Assembly: GCF_000379125.1 (NCBI RefSeq)
Contig: NZ_KB900627.1
Span: 174,993 to 219,811, forward strand
From: Methylosinus sp. LW4
GTDB lineage: Bacteria > Pseudomonadota > Alphaproteobacteria > Rhizobiales > Beijerinckiaceae
Reading direction: 5' to 3'
DNA length: 44,819 bases
The translations under genes were made by a program, and so were the position numbers. Each line of letters opens with the position of its first letter. Within the stretch, counting starts at the first letter, position 1. Under the pieces are notes generated by a model. That model made no database searches. It was not told where the DNA came from and was given only the letters and a program-made list of their open reading frames with translations. This document shows, piece by piece, positions 16,127 through 23,897 of the stretch.

Positions 16127-18121
16127 ATGTTCAGTCCCTCTTCCTTCTCGGTCGTCGTCACCGACAAGAAAAGGACCGGGATCGAGACCGTCTCCGGGGT
16201 GACCGCCGGGGCGACGAGCCGGGCTTCGGCGATGGTGTTCGAGGATCCCGTCTCCTTGAGGCTCAAAGCCGATCTGCATCGCATCGCTCCGAGCGACGCG
16301 ACCGTCTTGATCATTGGCGAGACGGGAACAGGAAAGGAACTCGTCGCTCGTTATATTCACGCCAATAGCGCGCGCAAGGACGGCCCCTTCCTCGCGGTCA
16401 ATTGCGGCGCGTTCAGCGAGACGCTCGTCGAGGCGGAGCTGTTCGGCCATGAGAAGGGCGCCTTCACCGGCGCCGCCCGAAGCGAGACCGGATGGTTCGA
16501 GGCCGCGCACGGGGGGACGCTGCTGCTCGACGAAATCGGCGACCTTCCGGCCGCCATGCAGGTGAAGCTGTTGCGCGTCTTGCAGGAGCGCGAGATTGTG
16601 CGCGTCGGCTCGCGCAAGGCGCGGCCGATCGACGTGAGGCTGATCGCCGCCACCAATGTGAATCTCGAGGCGGCGGTGGCCGCCAAGAGCTTCCGCAAGG
16701 ACCTCTTTTATCGCCTCAACATAGCGACGGTGAATCTCGCGCCGCTGCGCGCGCGCCGCGGCGACATCGAGCCGCTCGCCAATTATTTCCTCCGCCTCTT
16801 TGGCGCAAAGCTCGGCCGGCCGATGCCCGTGCTCGCGCCCGAGGCCATCGCCAAGCTGACGAGCTATCATTGGCCCGGCAATATTCGCGAGCTCGAAAAT
16901 GTTCTGCACAATGCGCTGCTGTTGACGCAAGACGACCGCATCGCCGAGGTGCCGATCGTCGAGGCTTTCGATCCGCCTCTTGCGGAAGAGAACGGCGATT
17001 TCGAGACACGTCTGCGCAGCCTGCTCGACACGGCCATCACGCGCGGTGAGAAGAACCTCTTCGACCGCGTTATGCGCTCTCTTGTCTCGGTCGCGCTCGA
17101 TTTCGAGCGCGGCAATCAGGTGCGCACGGCGGAACGGCTCGGCATGAGCCGCAATGAATTGCGTACGCGCCTCGGCCATATGGGCGTCATCGCTCCGCGT
17201 AAGAAGAGTTCCGCGGAGAACGACGAGAAGGAGCAGCGGCAGCCCGCACGAAGCGCGCCGAACGTCGTTCGGCTCGGCTTTCAGAAATTCGGCACGCTCG
17301 CGGCCTTGCAGGCGATAGGCTCGCTCGATGAACGTCTTCGGCCGTTCGGTTATCGCGCCGAATGGAGGGAGTTCAGCGCCGGCCCCGCCGTTCTCGACGC
17401 GATCGGCCGCGGCGAAATCGACCTAGGCGTCACCGGCGAGGCTGCGACTGTTTTCGCTCTCGCCATGGGCGTTTCCTTCTTCTACGTCGGCTATGAATCG
17501 CCCGCCCCGACAGATGTCGCCCTCGTCGTCGCCGATCCCCGGCTTCGCTCGATCGACGATCTGAAAGGCAAACGCGTCGCTTTCAGCCGATGGTCGAACG
17601 CCGACCATTTTCTGACGACCGCGCTCAATATCCGGGGGCTGTCGCGCGGCGACATCGAGCCCGTCTATGTCCCTCCGACGCTCGATTTGCTCGAGGATTT
17701 GCGCGACGGGACAATCGACGCATGGGCGATTTGGGAGCCGCTTCTGAGCGCCGCCCGCATGGGAAGCAAAGCGCATGTGCTTCTCGATGGCGCCGGTTTC
17801 GTCGAGAACCATCAGTTCTACGTGGCGCGCCGACACTTCGCCTGCGGCCAGCCGCAGATCGTCGACGCGATCCTAGCGGAAATTCGCATGCTCGGCGCGA
17901 CGCCGCGCGAGCGCGCCGAAGCGGAACTCGGCGCCGTCGCGCGATGCCTGCATCTCGATCGGCAGGTGGCGCGGCATTATCTCCACCGACTCGATTTCGA
18001 GCCCAAGCCGCTCGATCGCGACGTCATCGGCAAGCAGCAATCGATCGCGGATGGCTATTTCGCCGCGGGCCAATTGCCCGCGCGAGTCTCGATCGAAGGC
18101 GCAGTTTGGCGAGGCGCCTGA
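16127..18121 (+). CDS. Sigma-54 activator fused to an SsuA-like sulfonate-binding domain
   Basis: 664 residues, cytoplasmic (no signal peptide). Residues about 37-285 form a sigma-54 AAA+ domain: Walker A GETGTGKE 64-71, GAFTGA 111-116 (sigma-54 contact), Walker B LLLDE 132-136. A Fis-type helix-turn-helix lies at about 332-350 (RTAERLGMSRNELRTRLGHM). After a charged linker (356-378), residues 379-660 form a complete SsuA/NMT1-type binding domain, with VRLGFQKFGT, GEIDLGVTGEA, VGYESPAPTD, LKGKRVAF and DAWAIWEP blocks. Like SfnR it lacks an N-terminal receiver or GAF domain. It lies convergent with the SfnG operon, beside genes it very probably controls. The C-terminal placement of a periplasmic-type ligand domain on an activator is unusual and suggests direct sensing of a sulfonate or sulfone. 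The start at 16127 is uncertain by a few codons. Confidence 0.93.
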   Translation: MFSPSSFSVVVTDKKRTGIETVSGVTAGATSRASAMVFEDPVSLRLKADLHRIAPSDATVLIIGETGTGKELVARYIHANSARKDGPFLAVNCGAFSETLVEAELFGHEKGAFTGAARSETGWFEAAHGGTLLLDEIGDLPAAMQVKLLRVLQEREIVRVGSRKARPIDVRLIAATNVNLEAAVAAKSFRKDLFYRLNIATVNLAPLRARRGDIEPLANYFLRLFGAKLGRPMPVLAPEAIAKLTSYHWPGNIRELENVLHNALLLTQDDRIAEVPIVEAFDPPLAEENGDFETRLRSLLDTAITRGEKNLFDRVMRSLVSVALDFERGNQVRTAERLGMSRNELRTRLGHMGVIAPRKKSSAENDEKEQRQPARSAPNVVRLGFQKFGTLAALQAIGSLDERLRPFGYRAEWREFSAGPAVLDAIGRGEIDLGVTGEAATVFALAMGVSFFYVGYESPAPTDVALVVADPRLRSIDDLKGKRVAFSRWSNADHFLTTALNIRGLSRGDIEPVYVPPTLDLLEDLRDGTIDAWAIWEPLLSAARMGSKAHVLLDGAGFVENHQFYVARRHFACGQPQIVDAILAEIRMLGATPRERAEAELGAVARCLHLDRQVARHYLHRLDFEPKPLDRDVIGKQQSIADGYFAAGQLPARVSIEGAVWRGA

Positions 18122-18129
18122 CGGCGCCT
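18112..18129. terminator. Hairpin between convergent regulator and ompW genes
   Basis: AGGCGCC at 18112-18118 and GGCGCCT at 18123-18129 form a perfect 7-bp stem with a TGAC loop, followed by TT. It overlaps the regulator stop codon and lies just before the ompW stop at 18141, so it may end transcription from both sides. Confidence 0.45.
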
Positions 18130-18140
18130 TTCGCCTCGCG

Positions 18141-18974
18141 TCAGTATTTTGCGAGGATCGCCTGCGCCGACGCCCCGCCGAAACGCAGAGTGACTCCGAC
18201 GCTCGCAAGCCAAGGATCGATGTTCGACCTCACCCGGACATAGATGTTCTGATTGAGCGCGGAATTATAGATCGTCGCATAAGCAGTCGGCTCTGCCACG
18301 ATGCGCTTCAAATCGACGTTCACGCCGATATTGGGCGTGATCATGTAGTCGAAGCCGATTTGTCCCGCGACGCCGATCGACGTTCCGATCTGAAGCGCGC
18401 GCACCGAATCGAAGCCGGTGAGGCCGAGAGTTGTGACGAGAGGCGTCCAGCTATTGCCGGGGCTATAGCCATAGGGAACCGCCCAAGTGACGCCAACTCC
18501 GACATAGGGCTGGAAGGCGCCGAATTGCGTGAAATGATACTGGGCGAGCAATGATACGGGCAGAAGATTCGTGGCGCCGACCGGAATGCCGGCGAGCGAG
18601 CCCGTTGCGGTCAAAATATGCCGCGTATAGCCGGCGATCGTCTCGACGGCGAAATGCTCGTCGAAATAATAGCTGAGATCGATCTCGGGAATGATCGAAG
18701 TGGAGGTATGAACGCCCGCGCCGAAAATCTGGCCGCCTGGAACGCCGGCGGCTATTCCCGTTATGGCCGGCACAGTGCCGAAGCGATCGAAAACAGAAAA
18801 GCCGCCATCGGGAACGATCGCCGTCGCACGCAGTCTGATTTGGAAAGGCTGATAATCGACGGCTGTGACCGTCGCCGGCTGCGGCTGCGCTCGTGATGGC
18901 AGATCGGCGGCGGAGGCGGCGTTCGCGCAGACGAGCGCGCTCGCCGCGCCGATGAGACGGTGCGGGAGGTTCAT
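18141..18974 (-). CDS. OmpW-family outer-membrane protein
   Basis: 277 residues from ATG 18974, with an AGGAAAG ribosome site; a longer frame to 19184 would run into the preceding gene. The signal peptide ends near Ala22-23 (ANAASA|ADLP). The mature part has OmpW blocks: a segment starting RLRATAIVPDGG, then PEIDLSYYFDEHFAVE, LLAQYHF and PYVGVGVTW, and a C-terminal beta strand. OmpW proteins are eight-stranded barrels proposed to pass small hydrophobic molecules. It is the last gene of the sfnG operon, so it may admit dimethyl sulfone or related small organosulfur compounds. That role is inferred. Confidence 0.88.
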   Translation of the reverse strand: MNLPHRLIGAASALVCANAASAADLPSRAQPQPATVTAVDYQPFQIRLRATAIVPDGGFSVFDRFGTVPAITGIAAGVPGGQIFGAGVHTSTSIIPEIDLSYYFDEHFAVETIAGYTRHILTATGSLAGIPVGATNLLPVSLLAQYHFTQFGAFQPYVGVGVTWAVPYGYSPGNSWTPLVTTLGLTGFDSVRALQIGTSIGVAGQIGFDYMITPNIGVNVDLKRIVAEPTAYATIYNSALNQNIYVRVRSNIDPWLASVGVTLRFGGASAQAILAKY

Positions 18975-19029
18975 CTTCTTTCCTCGAAATACAGGGAAAA
19001 TACGGGACGAAAGGCGAAGGCGCCTCTCG

Positions 19030-20214
19030 CTATTCGCCGCCTTCGTAGAACAGCTCGAGCGGCAGACCGACCGCCGTCTTGCCGATCCAATCGCGCGCGA
19101 TAATGTTCGACGGCCCCATGCCGATGCCGGCGCGGGCGTCGCGGAAATAGCGCTCGATCGCGCCTTTCTTATAGCCGTAGCCACCCGTGACGGTGAGCGC
19201 GGCTGCGGCCGAGAGATTGGCGGTCTCGGAGGCGTGAACCTTGAATTCGGTGAGCGCGATCAACAGCTCGGCTTGCGGCTTGCCTTCGAACCACAGAGCG
19301 TCGAGTCCGGCCGCGAGCTCGCGCCGCCAGGGTCCGAGCGATTCGATCAGCACTTTCGGCTTGGCGAGTTCCTGACGGACCGCCTGATAGTCGGCGAGAC
19401 GCTTGCTCGTGTCCTTGTGAATCGAGTTCTTGATATGACCCACGGCGGCGTCGTGTGCGCCGCGTGCGACGCCTTCCCACACGGCGCCGAGGCCGATCAG
19501 ATAGACCGGCGAGACGCCGTTGTAGATAATTTCCTTGCCTTGATTCTCCTCGCCGAGGCGATTGTTCCGCGCCACCTTCACGCCCTCGTAGCGGATGGGA
19601 CCGGAATGATTTCCGCGCACGCCGAGCGCGTTCCAAGGCCCGGGCGTGATGCCAGGCGATTTTCCGTCGACGATGAAGAAGGAAATGTCGGATTGGTCAC
19701 GCGCATCCGGCGTACGCGTCTGAGTTATGTAGTAATCCGCCTTGCCCGAGGAGGTCGTGAAGGACTTCTCGGCGTTGACGATATAATCATCGCCGTCGCG
19801 CGACGCTTGCGAGAAATTGTACCACCAATGACCGCCAGAGGCGCGCTCACTGGTCGAATAGGTGCCGAGAAGATATTTGCCGTCCTGCGGCTTCAGCCAG
19901 CGCAGCTTTTGGTCTGGCGTGCCATAGAGATTTATCGTCTGCGCGGCGCCGACATGCATCACATAGACGAGGCCTGTCGAGGCGTCCTTCTGTCCGATAC
20001 GATACGCGGCTTCCGCGAAAGCCGTATGATCGAGACCGAGCCCGCCATATTCCGGCGAGACTAGCGCGCGCGTCCATCCGGCTTCGGCGAGCGCATGGAG
20101 ATTTTCGACGGGAAACAGCGATTGCTCGTCGTTGCGTTCCGCATTGGCGACAATCACGGTCTCAATGACGCGATCGAGCCGCTCGAACGCCTCTGCTCTG
20201 TTGACTTCCGACAT
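19030..20214 (-). CDS. Acyl-CoA-dehydrogenase-fold flavoprotein of the sulfone operon
   Basis: 394 residues with the three-part acyl-CoA dehydrogenase fold: N-terminal helices containing LAEAGWTRALVSPEYGGLGL, a middle beta domain with GTYSTSERASGGHWW and ISFFIVDGK, and a C-terminal helical domain with TVTGGYGYKKGAIERYFRDA. In sulfur-assimilation loci such proteins include SfnB and flavin-dependent monooxygenases. This one is not close to the MsuC/DszC type at 23898. It sits 69 bp after sfnG and 55 bp before ompW, so all three form one operon. The reaction is unknown. Confidence 0.85.
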   Translation of the reverse strand: MSEVNRAEAFERLDRVIETVIVANAERNDEQSLFPVENLHALAEAGWTRALVSPEYGGLGLDHTAFAEAAYRIGQKDASTGLVYVMHVGAAQTINLYGTPDQKLRWLKPQDGKYLLGTYSTSERASGGHWWYNFSQASRDGDDYIVNAEKSFTTSSGKADYYITQTRTPDARDQSDISFFIVDGKSPGITPGPWNALGVRGNHSGPIRYEGVKVARNNRLGEENQGKEIIYNGVSPVYLIGLGAVWEGVARGAHDAAVGHIKNSIHKDTSKRLADYQAVRQELAKPKVLIESLGPWRRELAAGLDALWFEGKPQAELLIALTEFKVHASETANLSAAAALTVTGGYGYKKGAIERYFRDARAGIGMGPSNIIARDWIGKTAVGLPLELFYEGGE

Positions 20215-20283
20215 TTCATGCCTCGCTAATTCTTCAGCTCCAGATCGGAGCGCAGTTGCGATCGATGAGTCTCGTTTCGCGGC

Positions 20284-21396
20284 TCAAGCCGCCGCGCGGG
20301 CTTCCTCGGCTTCGAGCGCGCGCACGAGCGGAATGACGCGCTGGCCAAAAAACTCGACTTCCTCCTGGAAATGCAGGAAGCCGAGCAGAATGAGATCGAC
20401 GCCGACCGCTTTGAGTTCCAAGATTCGACGGGCGACCTCTTCCGGGGCGCCGATGAGATTGGTCTTAAAGCCGTCGTTATATTGAACGAGATCCTCGAAG
20501 CTCGATTTCGCCCAATTGCCTTCGCGCTCTGGAGACGCCGCGCCGGCGTTCTGTACCTCGTGATGAAATGCGCGAACCGCATCCGGGTCGGCGTTCGCCA
20601 GAATGTCGTTCAATGCGCCGCGAGCTTCATCGGCTGTATCGCGCACGATGGCGAAGGCGTTGACGCCGATCTTCACTTCGTGACCGCTCTGCGCGGCCTT
20701 GGCGCGAATGTCGTCGACTTGCTTGCGAACGCCATCCACGGTGTTTCCATTGGTAAAATACCAGTCGGACACGCGCGCCGCCATGTCGCGCGCTGCGCGG
20801 GAGCTGCCGCCCTGGAATATCTCGGGCGGCCTGACGGGCTTGGGCCTTAGCGTGTAGTCGCGGAACCGGTAGAAGTCTCCCGCGAAATTGAAATTGTCTT
20901 GCGACCACACGCCGCGCAGTACACGGATAAACTCCTCCGAGCGGCGATAGCGCTCGTCGTGATCGAGCCAATGTTCGCCGATCGCCTGGAACTCGCCGCG
21001 GAACCATCCAGAGACGATGTTCACCGCGAGCCGCCCGCCCGTATACCAGCTGATCGATGCGATCTGCTTGGCGACGACGGCCGGATGCCATGGGCCGGGA
21101 AGGATCGCGGCGATCACATTGAGCTTCTCGGTCGCCGCCAGCAGCGCATGAGAAAAGCTCACCGACTCGTGCTGATATTCGGCGCCATAGCCGGCGGTGA
21201 AGCGAATTTGCGTCAAGGCATATTCAAATCCCGACGCTTCGGCGATCTGCGCGAGCTTACGATTATAGTCGATATCCCAGCTCGTGCGCTGCTCCACCTT
21301 GCTGATGACGAGCCCGCCCGAGACGTTCGGAACCCAATAGGCGAATTTGATCGCCTCTGATTTTTGACACGCCGAAGGCGAAGAAGCGCCGCTCAT
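20284..21396 (-). CDS. sfnG: FMNH2-dependent dimethylsulfone monooxygenase SfnG
   Basis: 370 residues, bacterial-luciferase-like TIM barrel. It oxidises dimethyl sulfone to methanesulfinate and formaldehyde using reduced FMN. Blocks I recall from SfnG are present nearly unchanged: KFAYWVPNVSGGLVISK, QIRFTAGYGAEYQHESVS, VIAAILPGPWHPA, FQGGSSRAARDMAARVSDWY and NWAKSSFEDLVQYNDGFKTN. The start ATG 21396 has a GGGAGACAAGG ribosome site; an upstream in-frame extension to 21483 would cover the promoter. It heads the minus-strand operon and has a good sigma-54 promoter 70 bp upstream. The reduced flavin is probably supplied by the FMN reductase at 25117. Confidence 0.95.
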   Translation of the reverse strand: MSGASSPSACQKSEAIKFAYWVPNVSGGLVISKVEQRTSWDIDYNRKLAQIAEASGFEYALTQIRFTAGYGAEYQHESVSFSHALLAATEKLNVIAAILPGPWHPAVVAKQIASISWYTGGRLAVNIVSGWFRGEFQAIGEHWLDHDERYRRSEEFIRVLRGVWSQDNFNFAGDFYRFRDYTLRPKPVRPPEIFQGGSSRAARDMAARVSDWYFTNGNTVDGVRKQVDDIRAKAAQSGHEVKIGVNAFAIVRDTADEARGALNDILANADPDAVRAFHHEVQNAGAASPEREGNWAKSSFEDLVQYNDGFKTNLIGAPEEVARRILELKAVGVDLILLGFLHFQEEVEFFGQRVIPLVRALEAEEARAAA

Positions 21397-21466
21397 CCTT
21401 GTCTCCCTTGTGGCCCGCGCGCAGTCCCCGATTGTCACGCGACCGCGCATCGATCGCCTGAGAATG

Positions 21467-21482
21467 AGCACGGCGCGTGCCA
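21467..21482 (-). promoter_or_regulatory. Sigma-54 (-24/-12) promoter of sfnG
   Basis: The minus strand reads TGGCACGcgccGTGCT, matching TGGCACG-N4-TTGCW at 11 of 12 informative positions, with the GG and GC exactly 10 bases apart. It lies about 70 bp upstream of the sfnG start. The nearest activator-site centre (21540.5) is 60 bp upstream of the GG element. Confidence 0.8.
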
Positions 21483-21532
21483 CGCGATTCTCGACAGATT
21501 TTCTCGATTTTACGGGTAATCACGGGCGCGCC

Positions 21533-21579
21533 TATTGCATTTGCAACAGCCGACGTTCGGCGCTGCTGCAAATGCAGCA
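21533..21579. promoter_or_regulatory. Paired palindromic activator sites (UAS pair A)
   Basis: Site A1 is 21533-21548 (TATTGCATTTGCAACA, core palindrome TTGCA-TT-TGCAA). Site A2 is 21564-21579 (TGCTGCAAATGCAGCA, perfect 7-bp arms around AA). Centres are 31 bp apart, about three helical turns, so both face the same side of the helix. They lie between the divergent sfnG and amidohydrolase promoters. With pair B (22550-22596) they give the consensus TGYTGCNNATGCARCA. They are very probably bound by the sigma-54 activator at 16127. Confidence 0.75.
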
Positions 21580-21618
21580 ATGTGAATTCCAAACGCCGCA
21601 ATCCGACCGCATATCGCG

Positions 21619-21634
21619 CGGCGCCTCGATTGCG
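21619..21634 (+). promoter_or_regulatory. Weaker sigma-54-type promoter of the amidohydrolase gene
   Basis: CGGCGCCtcgaTTGCG has the essential GG-N10-GC spacing and a perfect TTGC -12 element, but a weak -24 element. The centre of site A2 is 49 bp upstream of the GG, almost the same distance as at the ssuD promoter (50 bp), which supports the call. Confidence 0.5.
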
Positions 21635-21671
21635 ACGAGCCGATCCGAAGTCTCATCGAAAGGACTCTCGA

Positions 21672-22547
21672 ATGGCATCATCGAACCGTCCGCGGCATAT
21701 CGTCGATATGCGAGCGCGGCCGTCATTCCTTCACTCGTTCTTCGGAGCAGAACCGGGATCGCCCGACTTCGAAACAGTCCGCTGGATGAATCGCCGCCTC
21801 GGTTCGAAGGACGTCGACCATTTCACGCGAGCGCCCGATCTTTCGTCCTTTCATCGGGAGCTCGATGCGGCTGGGATCGACATTGCGCTCATGGTGGGAC
21901 GCAGCACGCCGAGCGTACGGATTTCCAATGATCTGCTCGCGACGCTCTCTTGCTCGTCGCAAGGGCGCTTGCTCGGCGTCGGTTCGGTCGACCCTCAGTT
22001 CTTCACAGGCCGACGTGCGGCGGAAGAGACGGAGCGCTGCCTGAACGAGCTGAAGCTCGTGGCCGTCAATGTCGATCCCGCCTTCTTGGCGGAGCCGATT
22101 TCCCATGACGACGAGACGCTGTTTCCCATCTATGAAATCTGCGCAGATCGCGGCGCGCCGATCTTCATGATGTCGGGTCCGACGACGCCGGACCTACGGC
22201 GCAATGACCCGCTGGCGGTCGATCGTGTGGCGCGCGCCTTTCCAACTCTGCCAATCGTCTGCTGTCATGCCTTCTACCCGCAAATCGATGAAATGATCGC
22301 CGTCGCGTTTCGCCACGAGAATGTCTTCGTGTCGCCGGACATGTATTTCTTCGCGCCGGGAGGCCTGCGATACGCGGATGCCGCGAGGGGATTTCTCGCA
22401 GACCAATTGCTGTTCGGCTCGTCATATCCGTTTCGTCCACTCGATCAGAGTGTCGCGGACCTCCTTCGCCTCGGCTTGGACGAGAATGCGATCGAGAAGG
22501 TCGCATGGCGCAACGCCGCGCATCTGCTACGGCGCGATTTGGCGTGA
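21672..22547 (+). CDS. Amidohydrolase-2-fold protein lacking usual metal ligands
   Basis: 291 residues from ATG 21672; a longer upstream frame would cover the activator sites. The overall pattern follows amidohydrolase family 2: N-terminal VDMRARP, FHRELDAAGIDIALMVGR, then VDPAFLAEP, PIVCCHAFYPQIDEMI and a C-terminal LLFGSSYPFRP. The usual N-terminal HxH is RAR here, and the usual Asp in FGSDYP is Ser, so the canonical metal site seems absent while the central His is kept. It is the first gene after activator pair A and may be read together with ssuD. Function unknown; a non-metal or decarboxylase-like role is possible. Confidence 0.8.
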   Translation: MASSNRPRHIVDMRARPSFLHSFFGAEPGSPDFETVRWMNRRLGSKDVDHFTRAPDLSSFHRELDAAGIDIALMVGRSTPSVRISNDLLATLSCSSQGRLLGVGSVDPQFFTGRRAAEETERCLNELKLVAVNVDPAFLAEPISHDDETLFPIYEICADRGAPIFMMSGPTTPDLRRNDPLAVDRVARAFPTLPIVCCHAFYPQIDEMIAVAFRHENVFVSPDMYFFAPGGLRYADAARGFLADQLLFGSSYPFRPLDQSVADLLRLGLDENAIEKVAWRNAAHLLRRDLA

Positions 22548-22549
22548 GC

Positions 22550-22596
22550 TGTTGCGCATGCCGCAGAGCCGGCCCGGAATTGCTTCGGATGCAACA
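22550..22596. promoter_or_regulatory. Paired activator sites (UAS pair B)
   Basis: Site B1 is 22550-22565 (TGTTGCGCATGCCGCA) and site B2 is 22581-22596 (TGCTTCGGATGCAACA). Each matches TGYTGCNNATGCARCA at all but one or two of the defined positions. Centres are 31 bp apart, identical to pair A. B1 begins three bases after the amidohydrolase stop. B2 is 50 bp upstream of the -24 element of the ssuD promoter. Confidence 0.7.
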
Positions 22597-22636
22597 GCAG
22601 ACGGACAAAATGACTAAAGAATCGCGGCGGAGCGAT

Positions 22637-22652
22637 TGGCCCGTCTCTTGCG
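22637..22652 (+). promoter_or_regulatory. Sigma-54 (-24/-12) promoter of the ssuD operon
   Basis: TGGCCCGtctcTTGCG matches TGGCACG-N4-TTGCW at 10 of 12 informative positions with exact GG-N10-GC spacing. It lies 61 bp upstream of the ssuD start and downstream of activator pair B. Confidence 0.75.
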
Positions 22653-22713
22653 GCCGGGAAATTCAAAGAAATCTCCTATTGCCGCGCTCAGACCGGCGAA
22701 CAGGGATCGGATC

Positions 22714-23883
22714 ATGGAAATCTTGTGGTACATTCCGACACATGGCGACTCGCGATATCTCGGCTCCGAGGAGGGAGCTCGGACGGCGACATTCGACTAT
22801 CTTCGGCAGATAGCGGTCGCAACGGACAGTCTCGGCTATTACGGCGTTCTCATTCCGACCGGACGCTCCTGCGAAGATCCGTGGATCGTCGCGGCGAGCT
22901 TGATCGAATCGACGAAGACTCTGCGCTTTCTCGTGGCCCTTCGGCCGGGCCTGGTGCAGCCGGCGTTGGCGGCGCGCATGACGGCGAGCCTCGATCGTCT
23001 GTCGCGAGGACGGCTGCTGATCAACCTCGTCGCTGGAGGCGACGCGAGCGAGCTCGCCGGCGACGGCCTGTTTCTCGATCACGCAGCCCGCTACGACGTC
23101 TCGGCCGAGTTCGTGCGCGTCTGGGATGCGCTTCTTCGCGCGAGCCATGCGGACGAGAGCGTCGATTTTCACGGCGCGCATTTCGACATAGAAAAGGGTA
23201 AGCTGCTCTTTCCTCCGGTGCAGAGCCCGAGGCCGCCACTCTATTTCGGCGGCTCCTCAGGGCCTGCGCATGATCTCGCGGCGCGCGCCGTCGACGCTTA
23301 TCTGACATGGGGAGAGCCGCCCTCCGCGGTCGCCGAGAAGATCGCGGATGTGCGGCGGCGAGCGGCGGCGTTCGGACGCGCGCCACGTTTTGGCGTGCGG
23401 CTGCATGTGATCGTGCGCGAGACCGAGGACGAAGCTTGGGCGGCGGCGGATTCCCTCATCAGCCGCTTGGACGACGACGCGATCGCCGACGCACAGAGAA
23501 CCTTCGCAAAAATGGATTCGATCGGCCAGCAGAGAATGCTCGAATTGCGCAAAGGCCGCGGACGCACGCGCGCAGATCTCGAAATAAGCCCCAATCTCTG
23601 GGCCGGCGTCGGACTGACGCGCGGCGGCGCGGGAACGGCGCTCGTCGGCGATCCCGCGCAAGTCGAGGCGCGTTTGCGCGAATATGCGGCGCTCGGAGTC
23701 GACAGCTTCATTCTCTCGGGCTATCCGCATCTGGAGGAAGCCTATCGCTTCGCCGAGCTCATGTTTCCCCGCCTCGGCGTCGAGGCGCGAGGAACCTTGC
23801 CGGGGCAAAAAATCACAGGCCCATTCGGAAGCGTCGTCGCGAAGCCGGGCAACTCGCCCTCATCATCATCCGCCGCCGCCTGA
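22714..23883 (+). CDS. ssuD: FMNH2-dependent alkanesulfonate/methanesulfonate monooxygenase (SsuD/MsuD)
   Basis: 389 residues, luciferase-like. It cleaves the C-S bond of sulfonates to sulfite and an aldehyde (formaldehyde from methanesulfonate) using FMNH2 and oxygen. Start ATG 22714 is set by family similarity from [11 protein letters not shown]. Typical blocks: [59 protein letters not shown] and [17 protein letters not shown]. SsuD and MsuD cannot be told apart here by eye; the neighbouring MsuC-like and FMN-reductase genes favour methanesulfonate. First gene of a three-gene operon. Confidence 0.93.
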   Translation: MEILWYIPTHGDSRYLGSEEGARTATFDYLRQIAVATDSLGYYGVLIPTGRSCEDPWIVAASLIESTKTLRFLVALRPGLVQPALAARMTASLDRLSRGRLLINLVAGGDASELAGDGLFLDHAARYDVSAEFVRVWDALLRASHADESVDFHGAHFDIEKGKLLFPPVQSPRPPLYFGGSSGPAHDLAARAVDAYLTWGEPPSAVAEKIADVRRRAAAFGRAPRFGVRLHVIVRETEDEAWAAADSLISRLDDDAIADAQRTFAKMDSIGQQRMLELRKGRGRTRADLEISPNLWAGVGLTRGGAGTALVGDPAQVEARLREYAALGVDSFILSGYPHLEEAYRFAELMFPRLGVEARGTLPGQKITGPFGSVVAKPGNSPSSSSAAA

Positions 23884-23897
23884 GGAGCCGGAAACCC

